From the NCBI GenBank assembly GCA_028554645.1, contig JAQOOI010000037.1, positions 1-64,000 of the forward strand: DNA of 64,000 bases. The letters are read 5' to 3'. Under the pieces are notes generated by a model. That model saw nothing but the letters and a program-made list of their open reading frames with translations. It was not told the origin of the DNA and ran no database searches. This stretch comes from Omphalotus guepiniiformis. Its lineage: Eukaryota; Basidiomycota; Agaricomycetes; Agaricales; Omphalotaceae. The translations under genes and the position numbers were made by a program. The stretch's first letter is position 1. The number at the start of each line of letters is the position of its first letter. Below, piece after piece: positions 1-10,463 of this stretch.

Positions 1-894
1 GGCGGAGGAACTAAATGATGACTAAATGCTATCAAGTTGCTGCAAACTGACGTTAATCTATGTATGATACTCACCCAACGATTAACCGATTTCTGCAAAG
101 TACCCTAGAGAACCCACGCAGTTCCATCCCCGTATGATCACATTATTCTTTACTCCAAGGGGCCACGAATACCTCAGGTTGATTCTTGTCCAACTCACCT
201 CACTCGGGCTGCTTTTGGCCTTTGGAATTGGGCTCCACTCGCGCTCAAACTTCATAGTTATTGAAAGGTACAGCATAGTGGCGAATGCGAGCCGTCGGAG
301 GGCGTCGGGAGCTGAGGGATCTGTTACAATCTGAACACTGCCCACTGTGATTCATTAACAACAAGTTTTTTTGTCGAAGGCTCACGACGGCTTTCTAGGG
401 AAACCTCGTGAATGATTTTTGTCAAAGCTTACCTTCCTCATACATCGGATCATTCACTAATTTGGAAACAATTTTGAGATCGACCGACGGTTAGTTTCAA
501 ATTAGGATACAACTCCGATCTGGATGGAAGCTGATACACCGGAACCTCCACATTCAGGAACTAAACAATGTACCAGATTGGTAACGTAAGCTACCCTGAC
601 ATGGTTTTTTTTTACTCATGGCCCGGGTAATGGATAATTTATTGAATCCCTGTCAACTCTCAACCAGAACAAATGTCGAAGGTGGAAGAAAGATTCACAA
701 ACTGATGTCGGAATTACGTTTCTTGTGCTGTAACATCGGCGGCGCAAGTTTGTAAAGTGTTTTAGGCAGTTGGCAGAATTATTGTACAGGAAAGCACGAG
801 CTATAGTAGGCTATAGTCTATATGTATTACGGAGTCAATAAATAAGTCATATCGAATAGATAAATCGAAAGCACCAATGAAAACAAGTAAGTAT
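1..894. other. Left-edge stretch without a supported gene
   Basis: Open frames of 66 and 87 codons overlap on opposite strands near 80-345, but neither shows a domain I recognise nor clear flanking splice sites. The rest is AT-leaning intergenic sequence downstream of the minus-strand transporter gene. An exon of a gene lying mostly outside the window cannot be excluded. Confidence 0.4.
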
Positions 895-3191
895 CTACCT
901 AGTCACATCCTGAAGTTCAATCAGACCCGCATCGTTATGTTTCGGCGGAGGTTTTGCCGTTGCGGGACAGTATTTCGAGTACATTCGAAGCCTTGGTCCA
1001 AATTTCATAAGTATGAACGGCAAAGGCGCTAAAACCAAAGCAACAAATCCCAAAAGAGTTCCCGCCCATCGAGGGTTTAGCGCATCAAACATTTGAGTAG
1101 CAAATAACGGAAATCCAGCTCCTGCAAGGCTGCGGCAGACCGTGTTCGCCGCGAGAGCTGATGCTGACACCGCTAGATACGAGTCGATGATGTAATTGAA
1201 AAGCGCCAACTGTGAAGAACATTCAGATACATGTTTCACGGGAAGGAAAATCAAATCATCATGAGTATTGGTATTGTGGCTGGATAGGGGGACAAGACCA
1301 AAAGAACAAACAAAACTTACAAAGATAAGATAAATCGACCAACCCATGAAAAGTCCGGCGAACAATGGCGACAAAAAAGAAATGGATGGAAATGACGTCC
1401 ATGCGAACCAGAAGAAAGAGAGTGCAAACATAGGAGTGCCAATGAGTGCTACCTCCAACCGAAATTCGGGGGGTACAGGGTCGGGTGCGTGTTCTTTTAC
1501 AGCGCGATCGTACCGTGGATTAACCCATAACAAATACATCAGCGCTCCGATGGCGCTTCCAACAAGGAGGTTGAGCAGCATCAAACCTGAAAGTCCGGCA
1601 TTGAACCCGTGGCCTTGACCGAACACAATGGGATAAGCCTCGAACAGCAGGTAGACGACTCCGTACATGAAACTCATGTAGACTGTGAGTGCAATGAGCA
1701 TAGTTTCGGAGAACAGCACACGGAAAGGTTTTAGTAGGATGTTTTCCACTTGTTGGATGAAGGGGAGCTTCACGAGTTCCATGGGAGCGTAGTATCGAGT
1801 ATCGTTCTTTTCCTTGCGTAGTCTTTCCGCTTTTCGAACTAGGATTACCGGCCTAATTCAATGATGAGCTCATCTATACCATAGTAATCATCACTGGTAG
1901 TAAGTACGTACCCGTATGTCTCTGGAAGAGTCAAGACGATCAAAACCAAGCATACACCAGCCTAAAAAGTTACCTCATCGTCACGGTCACTTTCAAAAGC
2001 ATGTAGTAAAGAGATGAACGAACGAAGATTGATAGGAGCCAGAAGATCCATCTCCAAGATACGCCTGCTACCTGGAAGTAACCAGATATACTAGGTCCAA
2101 GAGCGGGCCCTGCAAAAGGGGCAAGCTAGAAATAAGTATCATCAGAAATCTGCGATTTTATAAAGGACAGATGGATAATTCACGGTGAATAGCGACAAGG
2201 CTTTCCCCCTAGTGCTAGCATCCCATATATCTCCAATTACTGCCCTTTCAGGAAGTTAGTAGCGCCTTGAAAACATGGCTACAAGACTCACCCTGAGTTG
2301 GCAAGAGGACCTGCGGCAAATGTTCCTCCAAGGAAACGGAACACTAGTATAGACGCCGTGTTTTTTGCTAGCGCACAGCCGACTTGAAACAACTATCGTT
2401 GACTCTCGGCGTCAGGCTAAAATATGATGCAGAAAGAGCACAAAATGACGCACCGTATACACGAAAAAAGTCACGACAAAAACGGGTTTTCGGCCAAACT
2501 TCGGAGAGTAGGGAATTAGTACTTTGCGTTAAGTGAACTAATGAACGTTGAACGCGGACTTACACGCTCGGACAATGGTCCCCATAGTATAGGACCTACA
2601 CAGTATCCCGCAACAAAGAGGGAGATTGTAAGGGTTCCTACTATTTCAGACCTGTGAAACTCCGCCATCAATGGTACTACCACTCCCGATGGTGCCGCGC
2701 TGGCAAAGGTGCTAGAGGCAAAAGTGAGTCTCCGGGAAGTGACAGAACCAGTAATTCATAGGATCCGTACGCGTTCAGGACAAGTATAGAGGCAAACACG
2801 GTGATGTACCATCGTCGCAGGCGAGACCAATTCTAGCAAAGTAGTGGTTATATGCGCGTTAGTCGAGGTGAAAAAGTTAAAGAACATAATATGCACACAC
2901 CTTTGGATTGGCTGGATCGTCTGCGCTGAAATTGACTTCGAAGCGATTAATGTGCTCGTTGATATCCGTTACAGAGGCTGCATGAGGGTCAGCCTCGTTG
3001 GCGTAGATCTCTACTCGACCTTCTTTCCCCCCCTGCTTCTTAGGATCCTTCGAGTTAGCATCTTCCAGCCCGGGCGGTGGCATTCGATGCACGTCGTTTT
3101 GATTGTCCGCCTCGGCATAACCTTGACTGATGATACCTTGTGAGCGATTTGTTGTAGGCAGTATTGAACTGGGGATCATAGGAGTGGCCAT
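895..3191 (-). CDS. MFS drug/polyamine-type transporter (DHA1-like), multi-exon
   Basis: Predicted twelve-helix major facilitator that would export drugs, polyamines or other small molecules across the plasma membrane. The start is placed at 3191 (MATPMIPSS), giving a hydrophilic N-terminal tail. The first intron begins after the codons for DDPANPK, and the next exon opens with NWSRLRRWYIT, the junction typical of fungal DHA1 transporters. Later exons carry SGVVVPLMAEFHRSEIVG, then VAGYCVGPILWGPLSE and FGRKPVF (the loop 2-3 signature region), and APFAGPALGPSISGYF in helix 5. The long last exons hold the central loop and the C-terminal half. At least eight introns are needed; each large piece is open and free of stops. 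It diverges from the FAD oxidoreductase at 3911, so the two may share regulation. The substrate cannot be inferred. Confidence 0.85.
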
Positions 3192-3910
3192 TCTAGAGTT
3201 CTGATGGAATTTTTTTTGTGCCCCGCTAAGAGTGTGAAAGATATTTTTCCCCAGGGCATAACGCCTAAATTGGCAGCTATACCAAGGGTGGCCGATGAGG
3301 TATTGTCGGACGGACGTACATAGCACTGCCGTTAAATGGAAAGAATTTGAAATATCGGAGCTTCAGCGCTTTTGGAGCTAAAACAGACCGGAAGTTCCTT
3401 CGGTTCCAATCCGAATATCCGAAGTGATGCCCGAGTTGAATTTCCGGACGGAAATCAGACTGGAAATCATCGCGGATTCCTTACCGAAATTTTGAACGTT
3501 GATTATATAATAATATGTGTCATTTTTTCTTTTGTATCCACCCGCTGAAAGCCGCAGAACTGACCGAACCCATCGTACAGACCCCTTCCAGTACTATTTT
3601 CTCGGAAATACAAAATGCGGATATCTGGCTGAAGGTAGCTATATCTATCCTAGTAAGTATTTGTATTTTGATTCCTTCAAGGCGATGTCTGAATAGTTAC
3701 GGCCACTCAGTCTCAGCAACCTTTCGCGGTCCAGGCTGGACAATGCTCCGCGGCCGTCCCTCGTCAGTTTGGCCGCCCAGCTACCTAGACTCTCGCAATG
3801 AACGTATAGAATGGAAGGGGTCACCCTCATCGTTTCGTTTCGAGATAACCTTGCTCAACAACTGCCCAAAGTCCATTCGAAAGGCGGGACCGGCGCACGT
3901 CTGTTGAATC
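3192..3910. promoter_or_regulatory. Divergent intergenic region between transporter and flavo-oxidoreductase
   Basis: This 0.7-kb gap lies between two genes transcribed away from each other. An AT-rich TATA-like patch (ATTATATAATAATATG) lies near 3501-3516. A 130-codon plus-strand open frame (3515-3907) has no recognisable feature and is treated as chance. A shared bidirectional promoter is an inference from the arrangement only. Confidence 0.45.
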
Positions 3911-5989
3911 ATGTCTGCGACCTTTTACATTTTTACTCTCGTTATTGGCCTAGCATGCGCGGCACTTTGGAACAATAATGGCGTCTTCTTCCTCAAAACG
4001 GCTCTATTCGATGGAATCAATGATCTTGACGCCACCTGCCGAGTCATTGCTCAAGCAGTGATATCCGACTCCACTGTATACTATCCAGGTAAAGTGAAGA
4101 ACATTCAATTGATACTTCCCGTTGTTGAATGTCCTTATAGATTCATCCGAGTATAAGGTCGATATTCACCATTGGGCAAGCTCTGCTATAGAAGAGGCTG
4201 GATGCACTGTCCGTCCTGCAAACACCGAAGACCTTGCGAAGATAGTAAGCTTTTTTCCAGAACCCATTTAAGTTTTCGTCTAACCTACCTGAGAAAAGCT
4301 TCAAATAGTTGGATGGACAAAAACACCATTTGCAGTACGTATCAAAAGCCCATGAGTATGCAAAACAATCTTAACGACGTTGAGGATAGATCACTGGCGG
4401 CGGTCATGCGTTGAATCCTGGCTTTTCATCAACGAAGGGTGTACACATTGCCATGTCGCGATTCACCCAGTTACACCATAACGAAAAAGAGAGTACCATC
4501 GACATCGGTGCTGGTTTGAGATGGGACGACGTGTATGGGTTATTAAATCCTAAGGGTTATACTGTCGTAGGGGGTCGAGTGAACGGCGTTGGTGTAGCAG
4601 GTTTCATTCTTGGCGGAGGTACGCTTTGCAGACTTATCGTCAAAGAATATTTAACAAAGCGGATCATGCAGGGCTTTCGTGGACGACAAATGAGCATGGT
4701 CTAACCATCGATACCCTCGTCTCTTGTGAAATTGTACTTCCGAATGGTACGATAACCACTGCTTCAGCAGACACTAACCCAGACTTGTTTTTCGGGTTGA
4801 AGGGAGGATTCAACTTGGAATTTCTCAAACTTGGGCTTATGATTTCTTTCTATAGGGAGGATTCAACAACTTTGTAGGGATTTCCCCCCAGATTTGTTCG
4901 CCCTTGTCGACTGAACATTCTGCGTTGATATAGGGTATCGTCACCAGGTTTACGTTGCAAGTCTTCCCCCAGACGGATATTTGGGTAAGTGTGTTCATTC
5001 GATGCTAAAGTGTAACACCTCCGTAATACCAATTCTTGTCCATATAGGGGGGCGCAGTGATTGTTCCCGAAGAACATATCGACCAAGCTAATCAGGTTAT
5101 AGTCGACTTTTCAAACACGGTTCGCGATCCCAAAGCGACGATGAACATCATTTTCGAGTACGCGGAAGGGACTGTACGTTTCACCTATTTTCATTTGCTG
5201 TCAAAACAACTCTAACAATTTTGAAAAAACATTTCAGATGGTTGCTTTGGTTATCATATTCTATAACGCTCCTGAACCACCGGCAGGCATGTTTGACAAA
5301 GTTCTGGCACTTCCTGGCACTGTTCTTGTGTCGAGCAAGCCTTTCCCCGCATTGCTTGCGGCTGGACAGCCGAGAAACACTCCTCGACGGTATGTTTCCG
5401 ATTTCGTGCGGTGTTGGTTTCGTTCTTTGATGGCTGATATCGCTTGATGGTTATTTCACAGGATTCAAGACGTTGCACCAGTTCAATATTACACGCCTGC
5501 TCTTTTGAAAAAGGTCGCCAACGAGACCAAGGCAAGCTTTTGTACATACAGTTGGATTCTGCAATCACTGATGAACAGACGATCTTATTTTAGTACTGGG
5601 GCAGTTACCTTGAAAAACATCATTCTGGTCATTTCTTTGATTACGTAGTTGAGGTTTTCTTACCTGACTACTTCAATCATGGTGAAGAATCTGCGTGGCC
5701 AGCTGACCGGTCTGTGGTGCATTATCCCATCAACATAGCCTTCGCGTGGTTTGATGAAGCTCATGATGAAGCCGTTTATGATGCTTTGAAGCAAAGCGTT
5801 TTACAACTCAGAGCCGATGCGGAGGCTGAAGGACAGGACCTTGATAATGCTTCGCTGTATCCTAACATTGCGGTTGCTGGAACTCCGCTGGAACAGCTAT
5901 ACGGGAGGAACTTGGGGAAGTTGAGGGAGATTAGAGATGTGTATGATCCAAAAAGGACGATGGATTTGGCGGGTGGTTGGCATTTCTGA
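3911..5989 (+). CDS. Secreted FAD-linked oxidoreductase, BBE-like (PCMH-type FAD domain)
   Basis: Predicted berberine-bridge-enzyme-like oxidase with a bicovalently bound FAD. The start at 3911 gives a hydrophobic leader (MSATFYIFTLVIGLACAAL), so secretion is likely. In order: VIAQAVISDSTVYYPG, then ASSAIEEAGCTVRPANTEDLA, GGGHALNPGF with the His expected to anchor FAD, the PCMH core (IDIGAGLRWDDVYGLL, GVAGFILGGG) and GIVTRFTLQVFPQTDIWGG. The C-terminal substrate domain ends with a BBE motif, YGRNLGKLREIRDVYDPKR. About nine short introns are needed. One is abnormal: between LFFGLK and GGFNNFG there is a 53-nt segment with direct repeats at both ends and no GT donor that keeps frame (see findings). 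If it is not spliced the gene is frameshifted there; everything downstream is otherwise intact. It pairs head to head with the MFS transporter. Confidence 0.82.
4801..4867 (+). repeat. 14-nt direct repeat bounding a 53-nt in-gene segment
   Basis: The 14-mer AGGGAGGATTCAAC occurs at 4801-4814 and again at 4854-4867, inside the PCMH-domain coding region. Removing one 53-nt period restores the conserved reading LKGGFNNFG. No GT-AG choice achieves this; the possible boundaries within the repeat are GG-AG or GA-AG. Confidence 0.85.
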
Positions 5990-7592
5990 TACATATTCTT
6001 GACCTGCCAAATCGTAGCCGAATGTATTCGTAGATTAAATTAGAAATAACGTTTTATTATGCATGGTTGAATTGTCAAAAGTGACTGATCGCCCTACATC
6101 CTCCTACATCTTGGTATTGCTGTTGTGGCCAGTGTCCAGGTTCGTGAAGTGGTCCCTAGAACTTCTTGACAGCTTTGACGTACATACTATGTACTCCCTC
6201 CGTGGATTGCAGTTGCATCTCTACATCTTTTCAATGTAGAACATATCGACTATAGCTTTTATCGACTACAGCTTTCCTCGGAGATCGTGCCAAGCGTTCT
6301 TGTGAATCTCTTAGCTGACTTTGCCGAAATCCACATCATAATGATATGAGATCTATAACAGCCCGCCGTTCAGAGTTCCTCCACTTCCAATTACCTGTAA
6401 GTATGTACTACCCTGAAACTTCGCCCGTCAGAGGCCCCTCTATATCTTGATACATTTGATGATTCTTTTCAAAATCAAGTTAAGCATTCCCAGAATATGT
6501 TATTCGGCCTACAAGGGTGGATGATTATCAAAGCTTCAGAATCACGATTCACTGGCCTTCAATAAGTAATGTTGGTTACCGACTCGGATAGTGCTGATTA
6601 CGTTCCAAGTATGTCTATATACGCAATACATACTAGTAGTATCGCTTCCGACTGCGCGTAAGTGTAACGCACTTATTTGGAAAAAGACTTGTAATGGCAA
6701 GCACTGCAAATTCTGGCGTTTTCGGAAATATGAGTCTTATGACCCCCGTCGGGAAAGGTGCTGAGGTTTTTTTTGACTCGAAGTCTTTAGTTCCGTGGAG
6801 ACTATGAGTCCTGATTTTAGAGTCTACAAGAAAGTTCTACGTGCCCATGTCAATTCTAACTTCTGTCAAGTTTTGTTGTTATATTTCAAAGAAATCATTC
6901 GAATTCAAGAATGATTTCTTCAAGCTTGAATTCGCCGCCGCCCAACACCTTTAGGCGCTGGCTCAGGGGTCTTCAGGGTCCGGCCATTGCCGCAGAACAT
7001 TACTAACTGCCATCGGCTTGCCGGTCCCCAAGGAATTGCTTAAAATTAGCGAAGAGCTTAGCGCTTAGGGTATCCTTGTGTGTGACTCACTTGGCGTCCT
7101 TTCAATATCTCTACCTTTGACTTGTTTGACATTTCAACCTCGTGGAATTTCATGCTGCATTATTCGCAAGAACATGCGTTCACAGCTCATCACTGTCAAA
7201 TCGCCTCCATTTGTTTAACTGTATGAATGATACGAACATCAATCTATATCTAGTGCTGTGGTCGCCTGGCGCCAGTCACTTCGGAGTGGGTACGGATCTG
7301 GTACGGATTCGAGCAGGCTAAGGTGAGATTTCGACCCTCTTGACATTTTTGTAGTGATATCCGCGTACCAAACAGGACTTACTGTGTAGAAGCGGGACAC
7401 GGCGGTATTGACATCTTGCCAGAATGCTGTGTTAGTACCTTGCAACTGAAAGGATATCGCGCAAGACTTGTGTTTCAACTAAAAACGGCCGCTTGTCACA
7501 TTGATGACTGACGGACTAGCCTATGCAGGCGCACTGCGCTTCGGGACCATCGAAATCATGTCCGGGAACAAATGAATAATTTCTATTCGAGA
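5990..7592. other. Intergenic region downstream of the flavo-oxidoreductase
   Basis: There is no supported gene. Nested inverted repeats lie at 6891-6932: GAAATCATTC with GAATGATTTC, and GAATTCAAG with CTTGAATTC. A minus-strand 79-codon frame at 7239-7478 shows no family features. Confidence 0.5.
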
Positions 7593-7599
7593 TATAAAT
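7593..7599 (+). promoter_or_regulatory. TATA box of the GMC oxidoreductase gene
   Basis: TATAAAT stands 77 nt before the chosen start at 7670. A pyrimidine-rich stretch ending CTTCTCAG directly precedes the ATG. Confidence 0.55.
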
Positions 7600-7669
7600 G
7601 TTGGGTGAGCCTTTCACCATTCACGCCACATTCTTCGCTCATCCACCTTTTCTTCTTCTTCTTCTCAGG

Positions 7670-9919
7670 ATGAAGTCGTTCTTTCTTCATAGCCTTGCCG
7701 TCGCTTTACTTGCTCAGATAGTTCATGGCGATGTCACTCCAGAATCGTTTTCTGCGACCAGTTTTGACATCCTAATCATCGGAGGTGGAACTGCTGGCCT
7801 GACGCTTGCTAATAGACTCTCAGCGACTTCTGCCAAGGTCGGCGTCATCGATGCAGGTTTCTATAACACTTCCGGTGACCCCATCATCGACGTTCCTTTC
7901 AACCCCGGAGCCTTCGTCGGAGATCCTTCTGAGACTTTCTTTGGCAATCCTGCATATGACTGGGGTTTCTCCAGTGTTCCTCAACCGCATTTAGATGGAA
8001 GGGTTATTTCGTATCCTCGGTGATTAGTTACCCTCGTATCATTTTCTGTTCAATCCAAATTCTAACTGTTTGAATAGCGGCAAAGTACTCGGTGGTTCTT
8101 CCGCCATCAACAACATGGCATGGCAGCGCGGCGCTCGCCAAGAGTACGACAACTGGGGAGTTCTGAGCAACAGCTCTGAGTGGACTTTCGACAACCTTCT
8201 ACCATACTTCGAGAAGGCAGAGAACTGGACAGCTCCGACAAACATGCTGATTTCCAACCTTGAGCCAAGTCCTGAGCTGGCTGAAGTCCAGGGAACCTCC
8301 GGTCATGTTCAGACTCGTTACAACACCTACCTCTTTGACTCCGACACGGCTTGCGCTGAAGCATTCATCAACCTCGGTTACCCTCTCACACCCAATCCTG
8401 ATGATGGCAACCCCATGTACATTCCCCAGTCTGGTATCGTTGATTCCGTCGACATTCAGACCGGAAAACGTAGTTACGCTGCACCTGCATACTACGGTCC
8501 TGATGTCAGAACCCGGTCGAACCTTGTTGTTCTTGAAGGCGCAGTCGTCAGCCGACTTTTGTGGGACCCCACTACCCTCGGTTCTGAGGCTATCAGGGCG
8601 AATGCTGTGGAATACACTGTCAATGGAAGCACTTACAGTGTGAATGTCACCGGGGAAGTTATCCTTGCCGCCGGTAAGCTCATATGTTAGTTGATTCTGG
8701 ATTATGTGACGAAAAATGTTATGGTACCAGGTACTCTGAAGTCCCCCCAAGTTCTCGAATTATCCGGTGTCGGAGACCCAGAGATTTTGCAGGCGGCTGG
8801 TGTTGACGTTACACTCAATCTCACAGGAGTTGGTGCAAACATGATGGATCACCTTTTGGTAGTCACGGATTTCATCGCCAAGGATGGTGTGCAGACTCTG
8901 GGTAAGCGTTTAAATCCATCTTGGAACTTCCTAGCAATTTACCCGCCAATCTGGACTGGCTCACCACCAACGAAACATTCGGCGCTGAGCAACGGGAACT
9001 CTTGTGAGCACCACTTCACCTCATTTGACTTTTTAGAAAGATTACTCAAAATTCTCGTATATAGCACCACTCAAGGCGGTGGAGCATTCACATATGCCTC
9101 TAGAGTCACTGGCTCGCTCACCGTGCAAGACTTCGCCAACGGCACCGACGAATTTGCCACATTACGTGCCAATCTAACGTCTGAGATATCTGCGAAGACC
9201 CCGACTCCTCTTGAAGCTGCGCAATGGACCCTCCTTACCGACATGCTGGATTCTGGCAATATCGGATTCGCGACTCCTATTGCTCTTCCTCGAGGTGGTG
9301 CTGCTGGTCCCGCTGCTGCCAACACCAACTATTTGACCTTTGCTCTCTTCTACATGCATGAATTCTCTCGTGGCTCTATCGTAAGTGATGAAAGTCTCAC
9401 TTTCATACCCTAGACTAAATCCTTTTGTAGCACATTAACTCGTCCGATCCTAGCGCAGCACCATTAATCGACCCTAACTTTGGTGAATTCCAATGGGATC
9501 TGGAAGCAACGAGACTTGGTACCCAGTGGCTCCGCAAGTGGGCCTCGACAGAGCCCGTCGCCAGTCTCATCGCCAGCCCTAACACCCCAAGCGCTAACGT
9601 GACCACTGACGCTGAATGGCTTGATTTCGTTCTTAGCAACACCGGGGTAAGCCTTGCGGTCTCTGGTGTCAATCCCACGAAATACTAAATAATTTGGTGA
9701 TCTTAGACTATCTCACATCCTATTGGAACGACTGCCATGGCTACGAAGGAACTGGGTGGTGTCGTAGATTCAAGCTTGAAGGTTTATGGCCTCGCCAACG
9801 TCCGTGTTGCCGACGCTTCCGTCTTCCCTCTCACTATCGGAGCTCCCATCCAGCAAACCGTCTACACGGTTGCCGAGAAAGCTTCTGATATCATCATTAA
9901 GGAACTCAATCTTTCTTGA
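7670..9919 (+). CDS. Secreted GMC (glucose-methanol-choline) oxidoreductase, aryl-alcohol oxidase-like
   Basis: A flavoprotein expected to oxidise an alcohol or sugar while reducing O2 or quinones outside the cell. I chose the ATG at 7670 over the in-frame 7598 because it gives a clean signal peptide (MKSFFLHSLAVALLAQIVHG). The N-terminal FAD motif is DILIIGGGTAGLTLANRLS. The first GMC signature, GKVLGGSSAINNMAWQRG, opens exon 2, and LKSPQVLELSGVGD follows in exon 3. The catalytic His sits in SHPIGTTAM. The second catalytic position (usually His or Asn) falls in IGAPIQQTVYTV and appears to be Pro, so the active-site pair is not textbook. Exons run 7670-8019, 8078-8673, 8731-8901, about 8927-9003, 9065-9380, 9431-9646 and 9707-9919. 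The third and fourth do not join in phase by one base (see findings); all other junctions do. Confidence 0.85.
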
Positions 9920-10004
9920 TTTCGTGTATGCCTAGATCTCGACTCCACTGTAGGTGCTTATGCGAGGGTTTGCTGCATTCATTCTATTTATTTATCGCGA
10001 TTTC

Positions 10005-10315
10005 ATTCGCAAGCAGTCTTTCGTTTTTTTTTTTGTTGGAGTAGATTAACGTCATACAAATAATAAAAAGTAAACTTTCAACAATGGTTTTGTTGAATAA
10101 CCTTTATGGGTACATTCACATTAGAAGAGTGAATCACTTTGAACAGTAGTATCGGGCGCAGGACAACATTCGTAAGCAGTGTTTTTTTTGTTGGAGTAGT
10201 TTAACGTCATACAATAATAAAAAGTAAACTTTCAACAATGGTTTGTTGAATAACCTTCATGTACATTCACATTAGAAGAGTGAATCACTTTAAACAGTAG
10301 TATCGGGCACAGGAC
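10005..10315. repeat. Tandem duplication, about 160 bp x 2
   Basis: Copy 1 (10005-10164) and copy 2 (10168-10315) share a T-run, TTGGAGTAG, a region around CAACAATGGTTTTGTTG that can fold back, GAAGAGTGAATCACTTT and CAGTAGTATCGGGC. They differ by small indels and substitutions. The second copy stops just before the Pol III terminator of the neighbouring tRNA gene. No open frame is shared by the copies. Confidence 0.85.
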
Positions 10316-10316
10316 G

Positions 10317-10321
10317 AAAAA
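10317..10321 (-). terminator. Pol III terminator of tRNA-Val
   Basis: A run of five T on the minus strand begins four bases after the tRNA 3' end, as expected for RNA polymerase III termination. Confidence 0.7.
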
Positions 10322-10325
10322 GGTT

Positions 10326-10409
10326 GGTTCAATCCAGGATCGAACTGGAGACCTTCTGTGTTATACATCTTATGTAAGACAGAAATCATAACCACTAGAC
10401 CATTGAACC
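10326..10409 (-). tRNA. tRNA-Val(UAC) with a 12-nt intron
   Basis: The minus strand folds as a complete tRNA. A seven-pair acceptor stem is formed by GGTTCAA and TTGAACC. The D arm contains AGTGGTTA. The anticodon stem TCTGT/ACAGA closes a seven-base loop CTTACAC, giving anticodon UAC. The T stem is TCCAG/CTGGA around TTCGATC. A 12-nt intron (TAAGATGTATAA) follows the base 3' of the anticodon, the usual nuclear tRNA intron position. The intron-free length is 72 nt before CCA addition. A UAC anticodon reads valine GUA codons. Confidence 0.9.
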
Positions 10410-10463
10410 TGTGAAAAAGCGTACAGAAGTACAAAATACAATCTCCGGCGTTCCCGGATCAAT

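Noticed and set aside
3515..3907. 130-codon plus-strand frame in the divergent promoter
   Set aside because: It ends just before the real start at 3911 and has no features; the region is better explained as promoter.
8199..8750. 183-codon minus-strand frame
   Set aside because: It is opposite the GMC oxidoreductase exon 2, whose family motifs and splice phases are clear.
895..9919. Transporter, BBE-like and GMC enzymes as a specialised-metabolite cluster
   Set aside because: No backbone enzyme (polyketide synthase, NRPS, terpene synthase) is present; the arrangement alone is too weak to claim a cluster.
10005..10315. Long terminal repeats of a retrotransposon
   Set aside because: The copies are adjacent, without internal coding region, primer-binding site or TG...CA ends.
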